Shown here piece after piece: positions 7,041 through 17,000 of a stretch of DNA of 51,452 nucleotides. Each line of letters opens with the position of its first letter. Positions within the stretch are counted from its first letter, which is position 1. The notes below the pieces were generated by a model. It was given only the letters and a program-made list of their open reading frames with translations, was not told where the DNA came from and ran no database searches. This stretch comes from an uncultured Prevotella sp. (GTDB lineage Bacteria > Bacteroidota > Bacteroidia > Bacteroidales > Bacteroidaceae): NCBI GenBank assembly GCA_900317405.1, contig ONGP01000014.1:1-51452 (forward strand). Reading direction: 5' to 3'. The position numbers and the translations under genes are program-made.

Positions 7041-7799
7041 TTATATAGACTTAAACAATCCCTTGAAAAGCAGATAGGGATCGATGGTAATCTGATGGCG
7101 GCAGTGGGGGACGATGGTCTTCGACATGCCGCCTGTGGCTATGATTCTAGGCGTGGTGGATAGGGTAGCACTGACCTGGTCTATCAGGCCGTCGATCATG
7201 GTAGCTGTGCCATAGAGTATACCGCTCTGCATGCATTCTAAGGTGTTTCGGCCGATGAAATGGGTTGGTTTCTCGATGGTGATAGCGGGCAGTTGCGATG
7301 CACGAGTGCTGAGTGCGCTAAGCGATGTCTTTACGCCAGGAATAATCATTCCACCCAGAAAATGTGCGTTTTCATCGATAACTCCCAGTGTGGTAGCTGT
7401 GCCAAAGTCGATGACGATGGCTGGTATGCCATAGCACTTGGCGGCTCCGATGGCATCGGCTAAACGGTCCTTGCCTAACTGCGATGGCGATTCTACATCG
7501 ATGGTGATAATACCCTCAGCATCGGCTATCGAGAAGAAGTGTGGAGTGATACCCGTCAGGTCGACTACGGCCTGCGCGATGTCATCGTTTACCTCAGGCA
7601 CTACCGATGAAATGGTGATATTCTGTATATCAGCAGCCTCTATGCCATACTTGCGTAGTCCCTGGCGCAACTCATAGCGGAAGAAACTGGCAGTCTCCTC
7701 TTTCTTTGTCTTGAATCGCCATGTAGCAGTAATGTCGCCCTTGCTATCTGCCAGAGCGATAACAACGGTGGAATTGCCGATGTCTATCAGAATATGCAT
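7041..7799 (-). CDS. coaX: Type III pantothenate kinase
   Basis: CoaX phosphorylates pantothenate with ATP, the first committed step of CoA synthesis, in the cytoplasm. The 252-residue length matches the type III family. The N-terminal phosphate-binding motif LIDIGNSTVV (residues 4-13), the middle DFGTATTLGVI segment and the GGMIIPG element are all present. It ends the panB-panC-panD-coaBC-coaX operon, starting 7 bases after the coaBC stop. It belongs to the ASKHA fold and normally needs a monovalent cation and is not inhibited by CoA (family knowledge). Nothing is odd in the sequence. Confidence 0.95.
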   Translation of the reverse strand: MHILIDIGNSTVVIALADSKGDITATWRFKTKKEETASFFRYELRQGLRKYGIEAADIQNITISSVVPEVNDDIAQAVVDLTGITPHFFSIADAEGIITIDVESPSQLGKDRLADAIGAAKCYGIPAIVIDFGTATTLGVIDENAHFLGGMIIPGVKTSLSALSTRASQLPAITIEKPTHFIGRNTLECMQSGILYGTATMIDGLIDQVSATLSTTPRIIATGGMSKTIVPHCRHQITIDPYLLFKGLFKSI

Positions 7800-7806
7800 A
7801 GCCGTG

Positions 7807-8994
7807 CTAGAGTGTTAGGATGTGCGAGAGTATCTTGTCGGCTGTTTCCTCCTTAGAACACAGAGGCAACTCGGTTACGGCATCGCTGGTGATGAGTGTA
7901 ACCTTGTTGGTGTCGACAGCAAAACCTGTATTGCCATCGGCGATAGAATTGGCGCATATCATATCTGCATGCTTCTTGTCGAGCTTTGCACGTGAGTTCT
8001 CAATCAAATTCTCCGTTTCCATCGAGAATCCTACCAATGTCTGGCCTTCAGGCTTATGCTCTCCCAGCCAACCCAAAATGTCTTGAGTGCGCTTAAGCTG
8101 TATGGTCATCTCGCCATCGTGTTTTTTCACCTTCTGGTCAGAATATTCAGCGGGTGTATAGTCGGCCACAGCGCTGCACATAATCACCACATCGGCTTCA
8201 GTGCTGCGGCTGGTAACAGCCTCGAACATATCGGCAGCGCTCTTAACGGGCATCACATTGACGCCTTCGAAAGGCTTGATATTTACAGGACCAGAAACCA
8301 ACGTTACCTCAGCTCCACGCAAACGGGCCATTTTAGCGATGGCATAGCCCATTTTGCCCGATGAGTGGTTGGTGATATAGCGAACAGGGTCGATAGACTC
8401 CTGTGTAGGACCTGCAGTGATAAGGAAACGCTTGCCCTTAAGATCTTGCTCCTTGGCCATAAACGTAAGGATATGCTCTACTATCACTTCCTCAGAGTTC
8501 ATCTTGCCTGTGCCCGTATCGCCACAAGCCAGTCGCCCCACGATAGGATCGATGATGTGATAGCCGTAGCCCTTAAGTTTGGTAAGATTATCCTGCAGGA
8601 TGGGATTCTCCCACATACCAGTATTCATGGCTGGCGCAATCAGTTTAGGAGCGCGTGTGGCCAGCATGGTGGTGGTGAGCATATCGTCACAGATGCCATG
8701 AGCCAGTTTGCCGATGACATTTGCAGTACAAGGAGCCACAACAAACAGGTCGCCACGTTTGGCCAGCGACACATGCTTGACATCGAAAGAGAAATTGCGG
8801 TCGAAGGTATCAACAATGCACTTATTGTTGGTAAGCGTTTCGAACGTCATGGGCGTGATGAACTTGGTGGCGTTCTGAGTCATTATCACATGCACATCAG
8901 CATGCAACTTAATGAGCATCGAGGCCAGATTGGCGCTCTTGTAGGCAGCAATACCGCCTGTAACGCCCAGTACGATGGTCTTTCCTGTCAGCAT
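7807..8994 (-). CDS. coaBC: CoaBC: phosphopantothenoylcysteine synthetase/decarboxylase
   Basis: This 395-residue bifunctional flavoprotein joins phosphopantothenate to cysteine using CTP and then decarboxylates the product to phosphopantetheine. The N-terminal CoaC half (about 1-185) has VTGGIAAYKSANLASML, the histidine-containing KHVSLAKRGD, and the PAMNTGMWENP substrate clamp. The C-terminal CoaB half (about 190-395) has ITAGPTQESIDPVRYITN, SSGKMGYAIA and the lysine-bearing KVKKHDG. The length is normal. It lies 12 bases after panD and 7 before coaX in the same operon. Confidence 0.95.
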   Translation of the reverse strand: MLTGKTIVLGVTGGIAAYKSANLASMLIKLHADVHVIMTQNATKFITPMTFETLTNNKCIVDTFDRNFSFDVKHVSLAKRGDLFVVAPCTANVIGKLAHGICDDMLTTTMLATRAPKLIAPAMNTGMWENPILQDNLTKLKGYGYHIIDPIVGRLACGDTGTGKMNSEEVIVEHILTFMAKEQDLKGKRFLITAGPTQESIDPVRYITNHSSGKMGYAIAKMARLRGAEVTLVSGPVNIKPFEGVNVMPVKSAADMFEAVTSRSTEADVVIMCSAVADYTPAEYSDQKVKKHDGEMTIQLKRTQDILGWLGEHKPEGQTLVGFSMETENLIENSRAKLDKKHADMICANSIADGNTGFAVDTNKVTLITSDAVTELPLCSKEETADKILSHILTL

Positions 8995-9006
8995 ATCTTT
9001 TACGTT

Positions 9007-9396
9007 TTACTGTTCCTTCAGCAGTCCGTGCTTCTCGTAGTTGGCCTTGCGTGCAATACGATTGTGCTCATCCACAAACAGCACAGTAGGCTTGTGGTCG
9101 CGAGCCTCCTCAGGAGTCATTGTGGCATAGGCCATAATAATCACCTTGTCGCCTACGTTTACACATTTGGCAGCGGCACCGTTCAGGCAGATAATGCCCG
9201 AGCCAGCCTCGCCTGCAATCGCATAGGTGGCAAAGCGGCTGCCGTTGTCGATATCGGCAATTTCTACCTTCTCGTACTCCAGGATACCACTCTCGCGCAG
9301 CAGGTCAGAGTCGATAGTGATACTGCCCACGTAGTCCAGATCGGCCTGGGTAACCACAGCACGATGAATTTTTGCCTTCAGCAGTGTTATGTCCAT
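9007..9396 (-). CDS. panD: Aspartate 1-decarboxylase
   Basis: PanD makes beta-alanine from aspartate for pantothenate synthesis. The 129-residue proenzyme has the self-cleavage site Gly24-Ser25 (DYVGSITID), which yields the pyruvoyl cofactor on the new N-terminal serine. The other conserved features are the early KIHRAVVT segment with its active-site lysine and the central [13 protein letters not shown] loop. The length is usual for the family. It is separated from panC by 9 bases and from coaBC by 12, so its product feeds directly into the PanC reaction encoded next door. Confidence 0.95.
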   Translation of the reverse strand: MDITLLKAKIHRAVVTQADLDYVGSITIDSDLLRESGILEYEKVEIADIDNGSRFATYAIAGEAGSGIICLNGAAAKCVNVGDKVIIMAYATMTPEEARDHKPTVLFVDEHNRIARKANYEKHGLLKEQ

Positions 9397-9405
9397 ATAC
9401 CTATA

Positions 9406-10251
9406 TTAAATATTTACGATGAAATTGTCGATGAGTCGTGTCTTGCCGATATAAACAGCGATAGCCACCAGCACCTCACCTTCGATACGGGCTGTACGCT
9501 GGATGTTCTCGAAGTCGACCACCTCAACGTAGTCGATGCGTGCCATTGGCTCAGTCTCCAGGTTCTGGCGGATGATGTCAATCACCTTCTGTGCGTCGCG
9601 TTCGCCGGCCTCGATGGCTTGCTTACCCAAGTTAAGACTCTTAGAAAGAATAAGTGCTGCCTGACGCTCGTTGGCATTCAGGTATGTGTTGCGGCTTGAC
9701 TTGGCCAGTCCGTCGTCTTCGCGAACGATAGGGCAGGGCACAATCTCAACGGGGAAGTTAAGATCGCGCACAAAACGCTTAACGGTAGCCAACTGCTGGG
9801 CATCCTTCTGTCCGAAGTAAGCACGATCAGGACAAACGATATTAAACAGCTTGCCTACTACGGTGCAAACACCACGGAAGTGAACGGGGCGAACAGCACC
9901 ACAAAGCAGCTCAGTAGTCTCGGTGGTATCGATAAACGATGTGAAGTGGCTAGGATACATCTCGGCAGGCTCTGGATTGAAAATCAGGTCGCCACCAGCC
10001 TCTTCTACCTTCTCCATATCGCGGTTCAGGTCGCGTGGATAAGCCTCCAGATCCTCGTTAGGACCAAACTGAATGGGGTTAACGAATACTGAAACCACAG
10101 TACGGTCGTTCTGGCTGGCCGACTTGCGGATAAGACTCTGATGACCCTCGTGCAGGAATCCCATCGTGGGCACCAGGCCTACTGTGAGTCCCTCTTTACG
10201 CCATCCGGCTACAATCTCTCTTACCTCCTTTACTGTCTTAACAACTTTCAT
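9406..10251 (-). CDS. panC: Pantothenate synthetase
   Basis: PanC condenses pantoate with beta-alanine using ATP. The 281-residue protein carries the nucleotidyl-transferase motif PTMGFLHEGHQSLI (28-41, with the HxxGH histidines at 34 and 37), the FGQKDAQQL loop and the KSSRNTYL motif near 181-188, all as in the family. The spacing to the broken panB upstream is 6 bases and to panD downstream 9, so translation may be coupled. The gene is intact. Confidence 0.95.
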   Translation of the reverse strand: MKVVKTVKEVREIVAGWRKEGLTVGLVPTMGFLHEGHQSLIRKSASQNDRTVVSVFVNPIQFGPNEDLEAYPRDLNRDMEKVEEAGGDLIFNPEPAEMYPSHFTSFIDTTETTELLCGAVRPVHFRGVCTVVGKLFNIVCPDRAYFGQKDAQQLATVKRFVRDLNFPVEIVPCPIVREDDGLAKSSRNTYLNANERQAALILSKSLNLGKQAIEAGERDAQKVIDIIRQNLETEPMARIDYVEVVDFENIQRTARIEGEVLVAIAVYIGKTRLIDNFIVNI

Positions 10252-10257
10252 ATTCTT

Positions 10258-11063
10258 TTATCTTCTTACTTCTTCTAACTCTGTTTCAAAAAGCGCCTGC
10301 ATCACCTCCTCGCTTATAGCATATGTCTGCCCTGTTGCAGGGAAGGCACGCTCTTCACACTCTTGTTTATATTGTTTAAAAGCCTCAAGCATCACACTGT
10401 GCAAGTCGGCATATTTCTTCACGAACTTAGGTATGAAACCATTGTTATAGCCCAGCATATCCTGATAAACTAACACCTGACCGTCACACCCATTACCAGC
10501 TCCGATACCAATGGTCAATGCCTTGGTCTGTGAGGTGACGAGCTTAGCCAATGCTGCTGGCACACACTCCAAGGTAATGGCAAAAGCGCCGGCCTCTTCC
10601 ACTGCCTGGGCATCCCGAATCAGTTTCTGGGCCTGTTCTAATGATTTGCCTTGTACCTTATAGCCACCCATGGCATTAACGGACTGTGGTGTCAGTCCGA
10701 TATGTGCCACGACAGGGATGCCTGCCTCTACGATAGCCTTGATACGGTCGGCATATTCCACACCGCCCTCAAGCTTAACTGCCTGACAGTTAATACTTGA
10801 TATGACATAAACGGCATATCGACAACCACGAATGCCTGCTTAGCACCACGCACGACTGCTGCGCCGTGATGAATCATATCATCAACTGTAACTGCTAATG
10901 TATTCTCATAACCCAGCATCACATTGCCGAGCGAATCGCCAACCAAAATCATGTCGATTCCAGCCTCATCGATAGTGCAGGCTGTATGATAATCGTAAGC
11001 CGTCAGCATGCTGATCGGCTGTTTACCCTTACGTTCAAGTAAGTCAAAAATAGATTTTCTCAT
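10258..11063 (-). pseudogene. panB: Ketopantoate hydroxymethyltransferase, broken by internal deletion and frameshift
   Basis: The two halves of PanB lie in different frames. The first (11063 down to 10728) contains [20 protein letters not shown] (the metal-binding Asp) and [11 protein letters not shown] (the second Asp), then runs out of frame to a stop. The second frame resumes near 10788 with CQAVKLEGG (catalytic Lys and Glu), HIGLTPQSVNAMGGYKVQG and GIGAGNGCDGQVLVYQDML and runs to the normal C terminus. Only 8 bases (10789-10796) separate SYQ from CQAVK, where the family has about 16-18 residues, so roughly 40-46 bases appear lost, shifting the frame. The start at 11063 gives MRKSIFDLL. 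Either this is a true pseudogene, with pantoate then needed from outside, or an assembly error. Confidence 0.85.
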
Positions 11064-11099
11064 TTCCTGAAATAGAATTCTATGCTCTCTTCGAGGGTG

Positions 11100-11131
11100 C
11101 AAAAGTATTACATTATTTTAATATCAGCAAA
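11100..11131 (-). promoter_or_regulatory. Promoter of the pan-coa operon
   Basis: On the minus strand TTTG (11128-11131), a 20-base spacer and TACTTTTG (11100-11107) followed by CACC give a near-ideal Bacteroidetes promoter 36 bases before the panB start. It would serve all five genes down to coaX. Confidence 0.75.
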
Positions 11132-11181
11132 TTTTTTAGTTATTTTCTGTTGAAAATGGGTGTTTGTTGACTAAAAAGTAG

Positions 11182-11189
11182 TATCTTTG
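11182..11189 (+). promoter_or_regulatory. -7 element upstream of dapB
   Basis: TATCTTTG followed by C fits TAnnTTTG, 23 bases before the dapB ATG. The upstream TTTG at 11163-11166 gives a short 15-base spacer. Confidence 0.55.
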
Positions 11190-11212
11190 CGGCGTTTTAA
11201 TTCGAATTAATT

Positions 11213-11929
11213 ATGAAAATAGCTTTGATCGGCTACGGAAAGATGGGTAAGATGATCGAGCAGATAGCCATCGACCGTGGTCATGAGATTGTAAGTATTA
11301 TCGACATCGATAATCAGCAGGATTTTGATTCGCCTGAGTTCGCATCGGCTGATGTGGCTATCGAGTTTACTGCCCCACAGGCTGCCTATGGCAACTATCT
11401 TAAAGCGTGGAGCAAGGGAGTCAAGGTTGTAAGTGGATCGACAGGATGGATGAAGGAGCATGGCGACGAGGTGCGCAAGGCTTGTAGCGAGGACGGCAAG
11501 ACACTTTTCTGGGCATCAAACTTCTCTATCGGAGTGGCTATCTTCTCAGCCGTAAACCGCTATCTGGCTAAGATTATGAACCAGTTTCCACAGTACGACG
11601 TGGAGTTGGAGGAGACTCACCACGTGCACAAGCTAGACCACCCAAGTGGTACAGCTATCACGCTGGCCGAGGAAATCGTTGAGAACATCGACCGCAAAGA
11701 GGCTTGGAAAGAGGATACTACCGACAAGAAATACCTGCGTGTAGACAATATCCGTCGTGGCGAAGTGCCTGGTATCCATACCATCCGCTACGACAGCGAT
11801 GCCGACCTGATAACCATCACCCACGATGCTCACAGCCGTAAGGGATTTGCACTGGGTGCGGTTCTGGCTGCAGAATACACCAAAGAGCATCAGGGCCTGC
11901 TGACAATCAGCGATATGTTTAAATTTTAG
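11213..11929 (+). CDS. dapB: 4-hydroxy-tetrahydrodipicolinate reductase
   Basis: DapB reduces hydroxy-tetrahydrodipicolinate with NAD(P)H in the lysine/diaminopimelate pathway in the cytoplasm. The 238-residue protein starts with the Rossmann motif IALIGYGKMGKMIEQIA and holds the active-site signature ELEETHHVHKLDHPSGTA (about 137-154), with the catalytic His pair and Lys, and a GSTGW loop near 75. The length is slightly shorter than in Proteobacteria, as is usual in Bacteroidetes. lepB starts 12 bases downstream; the dapB-lepB-wbqC order is a familiar one in this group. Confidence 0.95.
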   Translation: MKIALIGYGKMGKMIEQIAIDRGHEIVSIIDIDNQQDFDSPEFASADVAIEFTAPQAAYGNYLKAWSKGVKVVSGSTGWMKEHGDEVRKACSEDGKTLFWASNFSIGVAIFSAVNRYLAKIMNQFPQYDVELEETHHVHKLDHPSGTAITLAEEIVENIDRKEAWKEDTTDKKYLRVDNIRRGEVPGIHTIRYDSDADLITITHDAHSRKGFALGAVLAAEYTKEHQGLLTISDMFKF

Positions 11930-11941
11930 CCTTAACACGAA

Positions 11942-13369
11942 ATGGTAAAAAAGAAAGAATTTAACCCCAAGGTGCAGTGGGCCAAGTTCATTGGCGTGCT
12001 GGTGCTTTATCTGCTCTTCCTGTATTGGGTAGAGAGCTGGTGGGGATTGTTGGTGATACCTTTCATATTTGATGTGTATATCACCAAGAAGATAAAGTGG
12101 CAATGGTGGAAAGAGGCCGAAAAGCCTGTTAAGTTTGTGATGTCGTGGATAGATGCTCTGGTGTTTGCTCTGGTAGCTGTCTACTTCATCAATCAGTTCT
12201 TCTTCCAGAATTACGTCATCCCATCAAGTTCGCTCGAGAAGTCGCTGCTTACAGGCGACTATCTGTTTGTATCGAAGGTAAGCTACGGTCCACGTATCCC
12301 ACAGACACCACTCACTATGCCGCTGACTCAGCACACTCTGCCTGTAGTAGAGTGCAAGAGCTATATAGAGTGGCCTCACTGGGACTATCGCCGTGTAAAG
12401 GGCCTGGGTAATGTTCAGTTGAACGATATCGTAGTGTTCAACTATCCTGCTGGCGATACTATCTGCACAGCCTTGAACTATCAGACAGAGTATTACAACC
12501 TGTGCTATGGCTACGGATTGGGCAGTTGGCCAAACATGCCAAACCTCGATTCGCTTTCGACAGAAAAGCGTTTGCAGGCGTTCAGTCAGATTTACGAAAT
12601 GGGTAAGAGCGTGATACAGCAGAATCCACAGGAGTTTGGCGAGATAGCTACACGTCCTACTGATCGCCGCGAGAACTACGTGAAGCGTTGTGTAGGTCTG
12701 CCTGGTCAGACTCTGCAGATTAAGGACCACATAGTATATTTGGACGGTAAGGCCAACAAGGAGCCTGAGAACGTGCAGTATACATATAATCTGAAACTTA
12801 AGCGCCATTTTACTGAGGAGGAACTGGAAGAGTGGAACATCACCAGCGAGGAGTTGGCTTCGCTTAATAACAATGGTTATATGCCGCTTACAAAGCGAGT
12901 TGTTGAGGAGATGAAGAAGCGTGGCGACCTGTTGGAGAGTATATCATTCCACATGGATAAAGAGCAGTGGAGTATGTATCCCCAAAACGGCAACTATCAC
13001 TGGACCCGCGATAACTACGGACCAATTTGGATTCCAAAGAAGGGGGCATCAGTCAAGCTGACACTCGAGAATCTGCCCATCTATGAGCGCTGTATTCGCG
13101 CCTACGAGGGTAACGACCTGAAGGTTAGCGATGGCAAGATATTCATCAACGGTAAGGAAGCCAAGGAGTACACCTTCAAGTTGGACTACTACTGGATGAT
13201 GGGTGATAATCGTCACAATTCGGCCGACTCTCGTTATTGGGGATTTGTGCCTGAGGATCATATCGTGGGTAAGCCAATCTTCATCTGGTGGAGCAGCGAT
13301 CCTGATCGTAAGGGATTCAGCGGTATCCGTTGGAGTCGTATCGGCAACATCGTAGACAATATTAAATAA
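11942..13369 (+). CDS. lepB: Signal peptidase I
   Basis: LepB cleaves signal peptides from exported proteins at the inner membrane. The 475-residue protein has hydrophobic segments at about 16-46 and 69-88, then the catalytic serine box VIPSSSLEKSL (Ser97), the catalytic lysine box ENYVKRCVGLPG (Lys248), and the conserved MMGDNRHNSADSRYWGFV near the C terminus. A Leu replaces the usual Met after the catalytic Ser, as is common in Bacteroidetes. The large insertion between the Ser and Lys boxes, which includes a stretch starting NVQLNDIVVFNYPAGD, is also typical of the group. The gene sits 12 bases after dapB and 9 before the WbqC gene. Confidence 0.93.
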   Translation: MVKKKEFNPKVQWAKFIGVLVLYLLFLYWVESWWGLLVIPFIFDVYITKKIKWQWWKEAEKPVKFVMSWIDALVFALVAVYFINQFFFQNYVIPSSSLEKSLLTGDYLFVSKVSYGPRIPQTPLTMPLTQHTLPVVECKSYIEWPHWDYRRVKGLGNVQLNDIVVFNYPAGDTICTALNYQTEYYNLCYGYGLGSWPNMPNLDSLSTEKRLQAFSQIYEMGKSVIQQNPQEFGEIATRPTDRRENYVKRCVGLPGQTLQIKDHIVYLDGKANKEPENVQYTYNLKLKRHFTEEELEEWNITSEELASLNNNGYMPLTKRVVEEMKKRGDLLESISFHMDKEQWSMYPQNGNYHWTRDNYGPIWIPKKGASVKLTLENLPIYERCIRAYEGNDLKVSDGKIFINGKEAKEYTFKLDYYWMMGDNRHNSADSRYWGFVPEDHIVGKPIFIWWSSDPDRKGFSGIRWSRIGNIVDNIK

Positions 13370-13378
13370 GGTGAAACC

Positions 13379-13981
13379 ATGCAGGTTTTGCTAAGTACGA
13401 CATATTTCGGCCCGGTGCAGTGGTATCAAAAGCTGCATCGGGCTGATGCTGTGCTGATAGAGCAGTGGGAGAGTTTCCAAAAACAGACCTATCGCAATCG
13501 CTGTCAGATAGCCACAACCAATGGCGTGCTGGCTCTCACAGTGCCTGTTGAGCGTGGCAGTTCATCACTAATAAAAGATTTGCGTATAAGCGATCATGGC
13601 AACTGGCGTCATCTGCACTGGATGGCTTTGCAGAGTGCCTACGGTGAGTCGCCATTCTTTGAGTATTATCAGGACGATATCCGTCCGTTTTTCGAGAAAC
13701 GATGGGACTTTCTGATGGACTACAACGAGGCTATCTGTCAGAAAATGTGCGAATTGATCGATATCGAGCCAAAGGTAGAGCGCACCTTAGAGTTTGTGCT
13801 GGAACCTGATAATCTGACAGATATGCGTACAGTTATCAATCCCAAGCACCCTGGACCCGACGCTGGCTTTGCACCTAAGCCTTACTATCAGGTATATGCT
13901 CAGAAACATGGGTTTCTACCGAATCTATCGGTATTAGACCTACTTTTCAATATGGGACCAGAAAGTGTTTTCTATTTGTAG
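13379..13981 (+). CDS. WbqC family protein
   Basis: This 200-residue protein starts QVLLSTTYFGPVQWYQKL and has the conserved RNRCQIATTNGVLALTVPV segment of WbqC-like proteins. The family is found in O-antigen and surface-polysaccharide clusters and in this dapB-lepB context across Bacteroidetes; its biochemical role is not settled. No signal peptide is seen, so it is cytoplasmic. It starts 9 bases after lepB, which suggests co-transcription, and the hybrid regulator gene begins 21 bases after its stop. Confidence 0.85.
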   Translation: MQVLLSTTYFGPVQWYQKLHRADAVLIEQWESFQKQTYRNRCQIATTNGVLALTVPVERGSSSLIKDLRISDHGNWRHLHWMALQSAYGESPFFEYYQDDIRPFFEKRWDFLMDYNEAICQKMCELIDIEPKVERTLEFVLEPDNLTDMRTVINPKHPGPDAGFAPKPYYQVYAQKHGFLPNLSVLDLLFNMGPESVFYL

Positions 13982-14002
13982 TAAATCCAAAACATAATAA
14001 CG

Positions 14003-17000
14003 ATGATACGTAAACTACTGCTAACTATATTTTCAATCATTACATTGACAGCATCGGGTCAGTCGCATTTCTATACTTCAGAAAAGTTGTCGAGTAATCA
14101 GATTACCCAAATCTGTCAGGATAAGGATGGATATATCTGGATAGGTACAGAGTATGGACTGAACAAATATGATGGTTACCGATTTACCAACTATCTGCAC
14201 GAGAAGGACAATAAGAACACTGTGAGCAGTAACGTGATATCGTATCTGTTTCTAGATAAGGATGGTACGCTATGGGTAGGTACGCAGATGGGACTGGACC
14301 GTTATGATGCTGAGAATAATCAGTTTATATCGGTAGAGATGAAGGGTGCCACCAGTATTCCCCGTATCAACTCTATCATTCAGGAAGACGATCATCATCT
14401 GTTGATAGGTACTGCCGGCTATGGACTGTTCCGCTTAGACACGCGCGACAATTCATCGAAGATGCTACAGGGTTATGCCAAAGCCGATAACCACTACTTT
14501 AGCTACATCTATATCGATGAAAAGGGATATTTCTGGAAATCAGGACATGGTAATTCGATAATACGCCGTTCGCCTGGTGGTAAACTTGAAGAGTTCTTGT
14601 CACCTTATGGTATGGTGACAGGTTTTGTAGACTATCAGGGCGGTGTGCTGATAGTATGTAATCACGGACTGCTTTATTATCGTGACGGACAGATGAGGAC
14701 CGATTTCATCGATCCAGGAGAGTTGCGAGGTAAGGACTTGCTATTGCGTACAGCCAAGAGCGACAGAGACGGCAATCTGTTTATAGGAACCATGGGTAAC
14801 GGCTTGTGGTGGGTGCCACGTGGCGAAACCCAGATGAGACGTTATGACTATCAGAACGCACTGATGGACCTGAATACTGCTACTATCTGGGCGCTGTTTG
14901 AGGATAATCAGGAGAATCTTTGGGTTGGCTGTCAGAATCGCGGATTGCTTATGATTCCCCAGCATCAATCACCCTTCAGATCGTGGAAATTCATAGATCA
15001 GCATATTACAACAGGTGGTTCGCTTACATCTATCTGTGCTGGAGATAACGGAATGACCTGGTGTGCTGTACAGAATAATGGTGTGTTTGGCTTCGACGCC
15101 CAGGGTAGAGTGGTAGCCCATCCCCAATCGCCAGAAGGTACATATATTATTTATCGCGATGGATTGGGAAGATATTGGATAGGAACAAATGCTGGACTAT
15201 ATGCTTACAATCCTGCAAACGGGCAATATCAGTTGAAATCATCGTTCAAGAGCGGATTTATAAATACTATCACCGACGATGGAAAGGGGAAGATTTTCTT
15301 CTCAGTTTATTCGCAGGGTTTCTTCTCGTTCGACACTAAAACTGATGAGGTAAGGCATTTCAGTATGTACGACGGAGACGGTCCCAAAGGCAGATTGCAT
15401 AACGATTGGATAAAAAAACTGATGATGGACAGTAGGGGATATCTTTGGATATGTACAGCATCAGGTATCAACTGCTACGACACCAATGGTGATCATTTCC
15501 GTCCGTACGGATGGGAGGTGCTGCTAGACTATAATGCAATAGAAACAGCCTGCGAGACTCGCGACCATAAGATGCTGTTTGGTACTAATACTGGATTGTA
15601 TATCTACGACGAAAAGCAGAAGAAAGCAGTTCCATTCGAAGGGGCTAAGGCTCTGAATAATAAGGTGGTGGGCGGAATAATCGAAGATTTTTCGGGTGAC
15701 CTATGGATAAGTACCACTATGGGACTGTGGCAGTATAAGCATAAGGACGATCAGTTTGTGGGCTATCTTTATGGTAATGGACTTGCAAGTCGAGAGTATG
15801 TTAGCGGCGTGGCTATGCGTACTGCTGATGGTAGGGCATGGTTTGGTTTCAGCGATGGCATCACATCGTTTAATCCAGAGGATCTAAGACTAATGAGCAA
15901 TGATATCGGGCAGATACTGCTTACCGGCATATATGTTGGTGGTAGGGCGTTGCCTGGCCAGAAGCATTTCTCTTTAGATTTCATCGACAATACATTCTCG
16001 ATGGAGTTTTCGTCGCTTAACTATGCCAATGCCGAAAACGTGATATACGAGTACAGACTGAACGGCTCGCAAGAGTGGAGTCAGACAGAAGCTGGACGTA
16101 ACGTGGTGTCGTTTACTCATCTGCAGCCCGGTTCGTATATCCTAGAGGTGAGAGCTTACGATAATGGCACATATACCGATACAGAGGTGTATCATATCAC
16201 TATCAAGGCCCCATGGTATCGTTCTTCGTGGGCGTACCTATTATATATAATGTCGGCTCTTATTGTTCTTGGTTCGTTGATGTGGACCTACATCCGTCGT
16301 CGCCGTCAGGAGCTGGATGAGGAAAAAATGAAGTTCTTGATTAATGCCACGCATGATATCCGTTCGCCGTTGACGCTAATTATGAGTCCGCTGCACAAAC
16401 TGATGAAGCGTGATTTCGACCAAGATACAAAGAACGATTTAAAGACTATCGAGCATAATGCCCAGCGAGTGCAGAACCTGGTTAATCAGATATTAGATAT
16501 CCGTAAGATAGACAAGCAGCAGATGAATCTGCACTGTCAGAAAACGGATATGGTACAATATGTGGGTAATCTGCTCAAGTCGTACGAGTATACTGCCAAG
16601 GAGCGTAACATTACATTTCGCTATGCACCGCAAGTAGATAAGTTGGAAGTTTGGTTCGATCGCAAAGCCATCGACAAAGTAGTAGACAATCTTTTATCTA
16701 ACGCCTTTAAGTACACCTACGATAATGGTGAGATAGAAGTACGTGTGGCTGAAGATGGCGGTAAGAATGCTATATTGCAGGTCATCGATAATGGTATGGG
16801 TATTAAGGGAGATCCACGAAAGCTCTTCGATAGATTCTATCAGGGTAGCAGTTCACGTAGTATGCATATCGAAGGAACAGGTATCGGGTTGAACCTCTGC
16901 AAGATGATGGTAGAGATGCATCACGGTACCGTTGAGGCGGCCAATCGAACTGATGATCAGGGCAGTATCTTCACTGTAAGACTACCATTGGGTAGCGACC

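Noticed and set aside
8365-9699. 444-codon open frame on the plus strand
   Set aside because: It is antisense to coaBC, panD and panC, which have full conserved motifs; its product has no coherent domain or signal.
10728-10800. Programmed frameshift in panB
   Set aside because: About 16-18 conserved-length residues are missing as well as the frame, and no slippery site with stimulator is evident.
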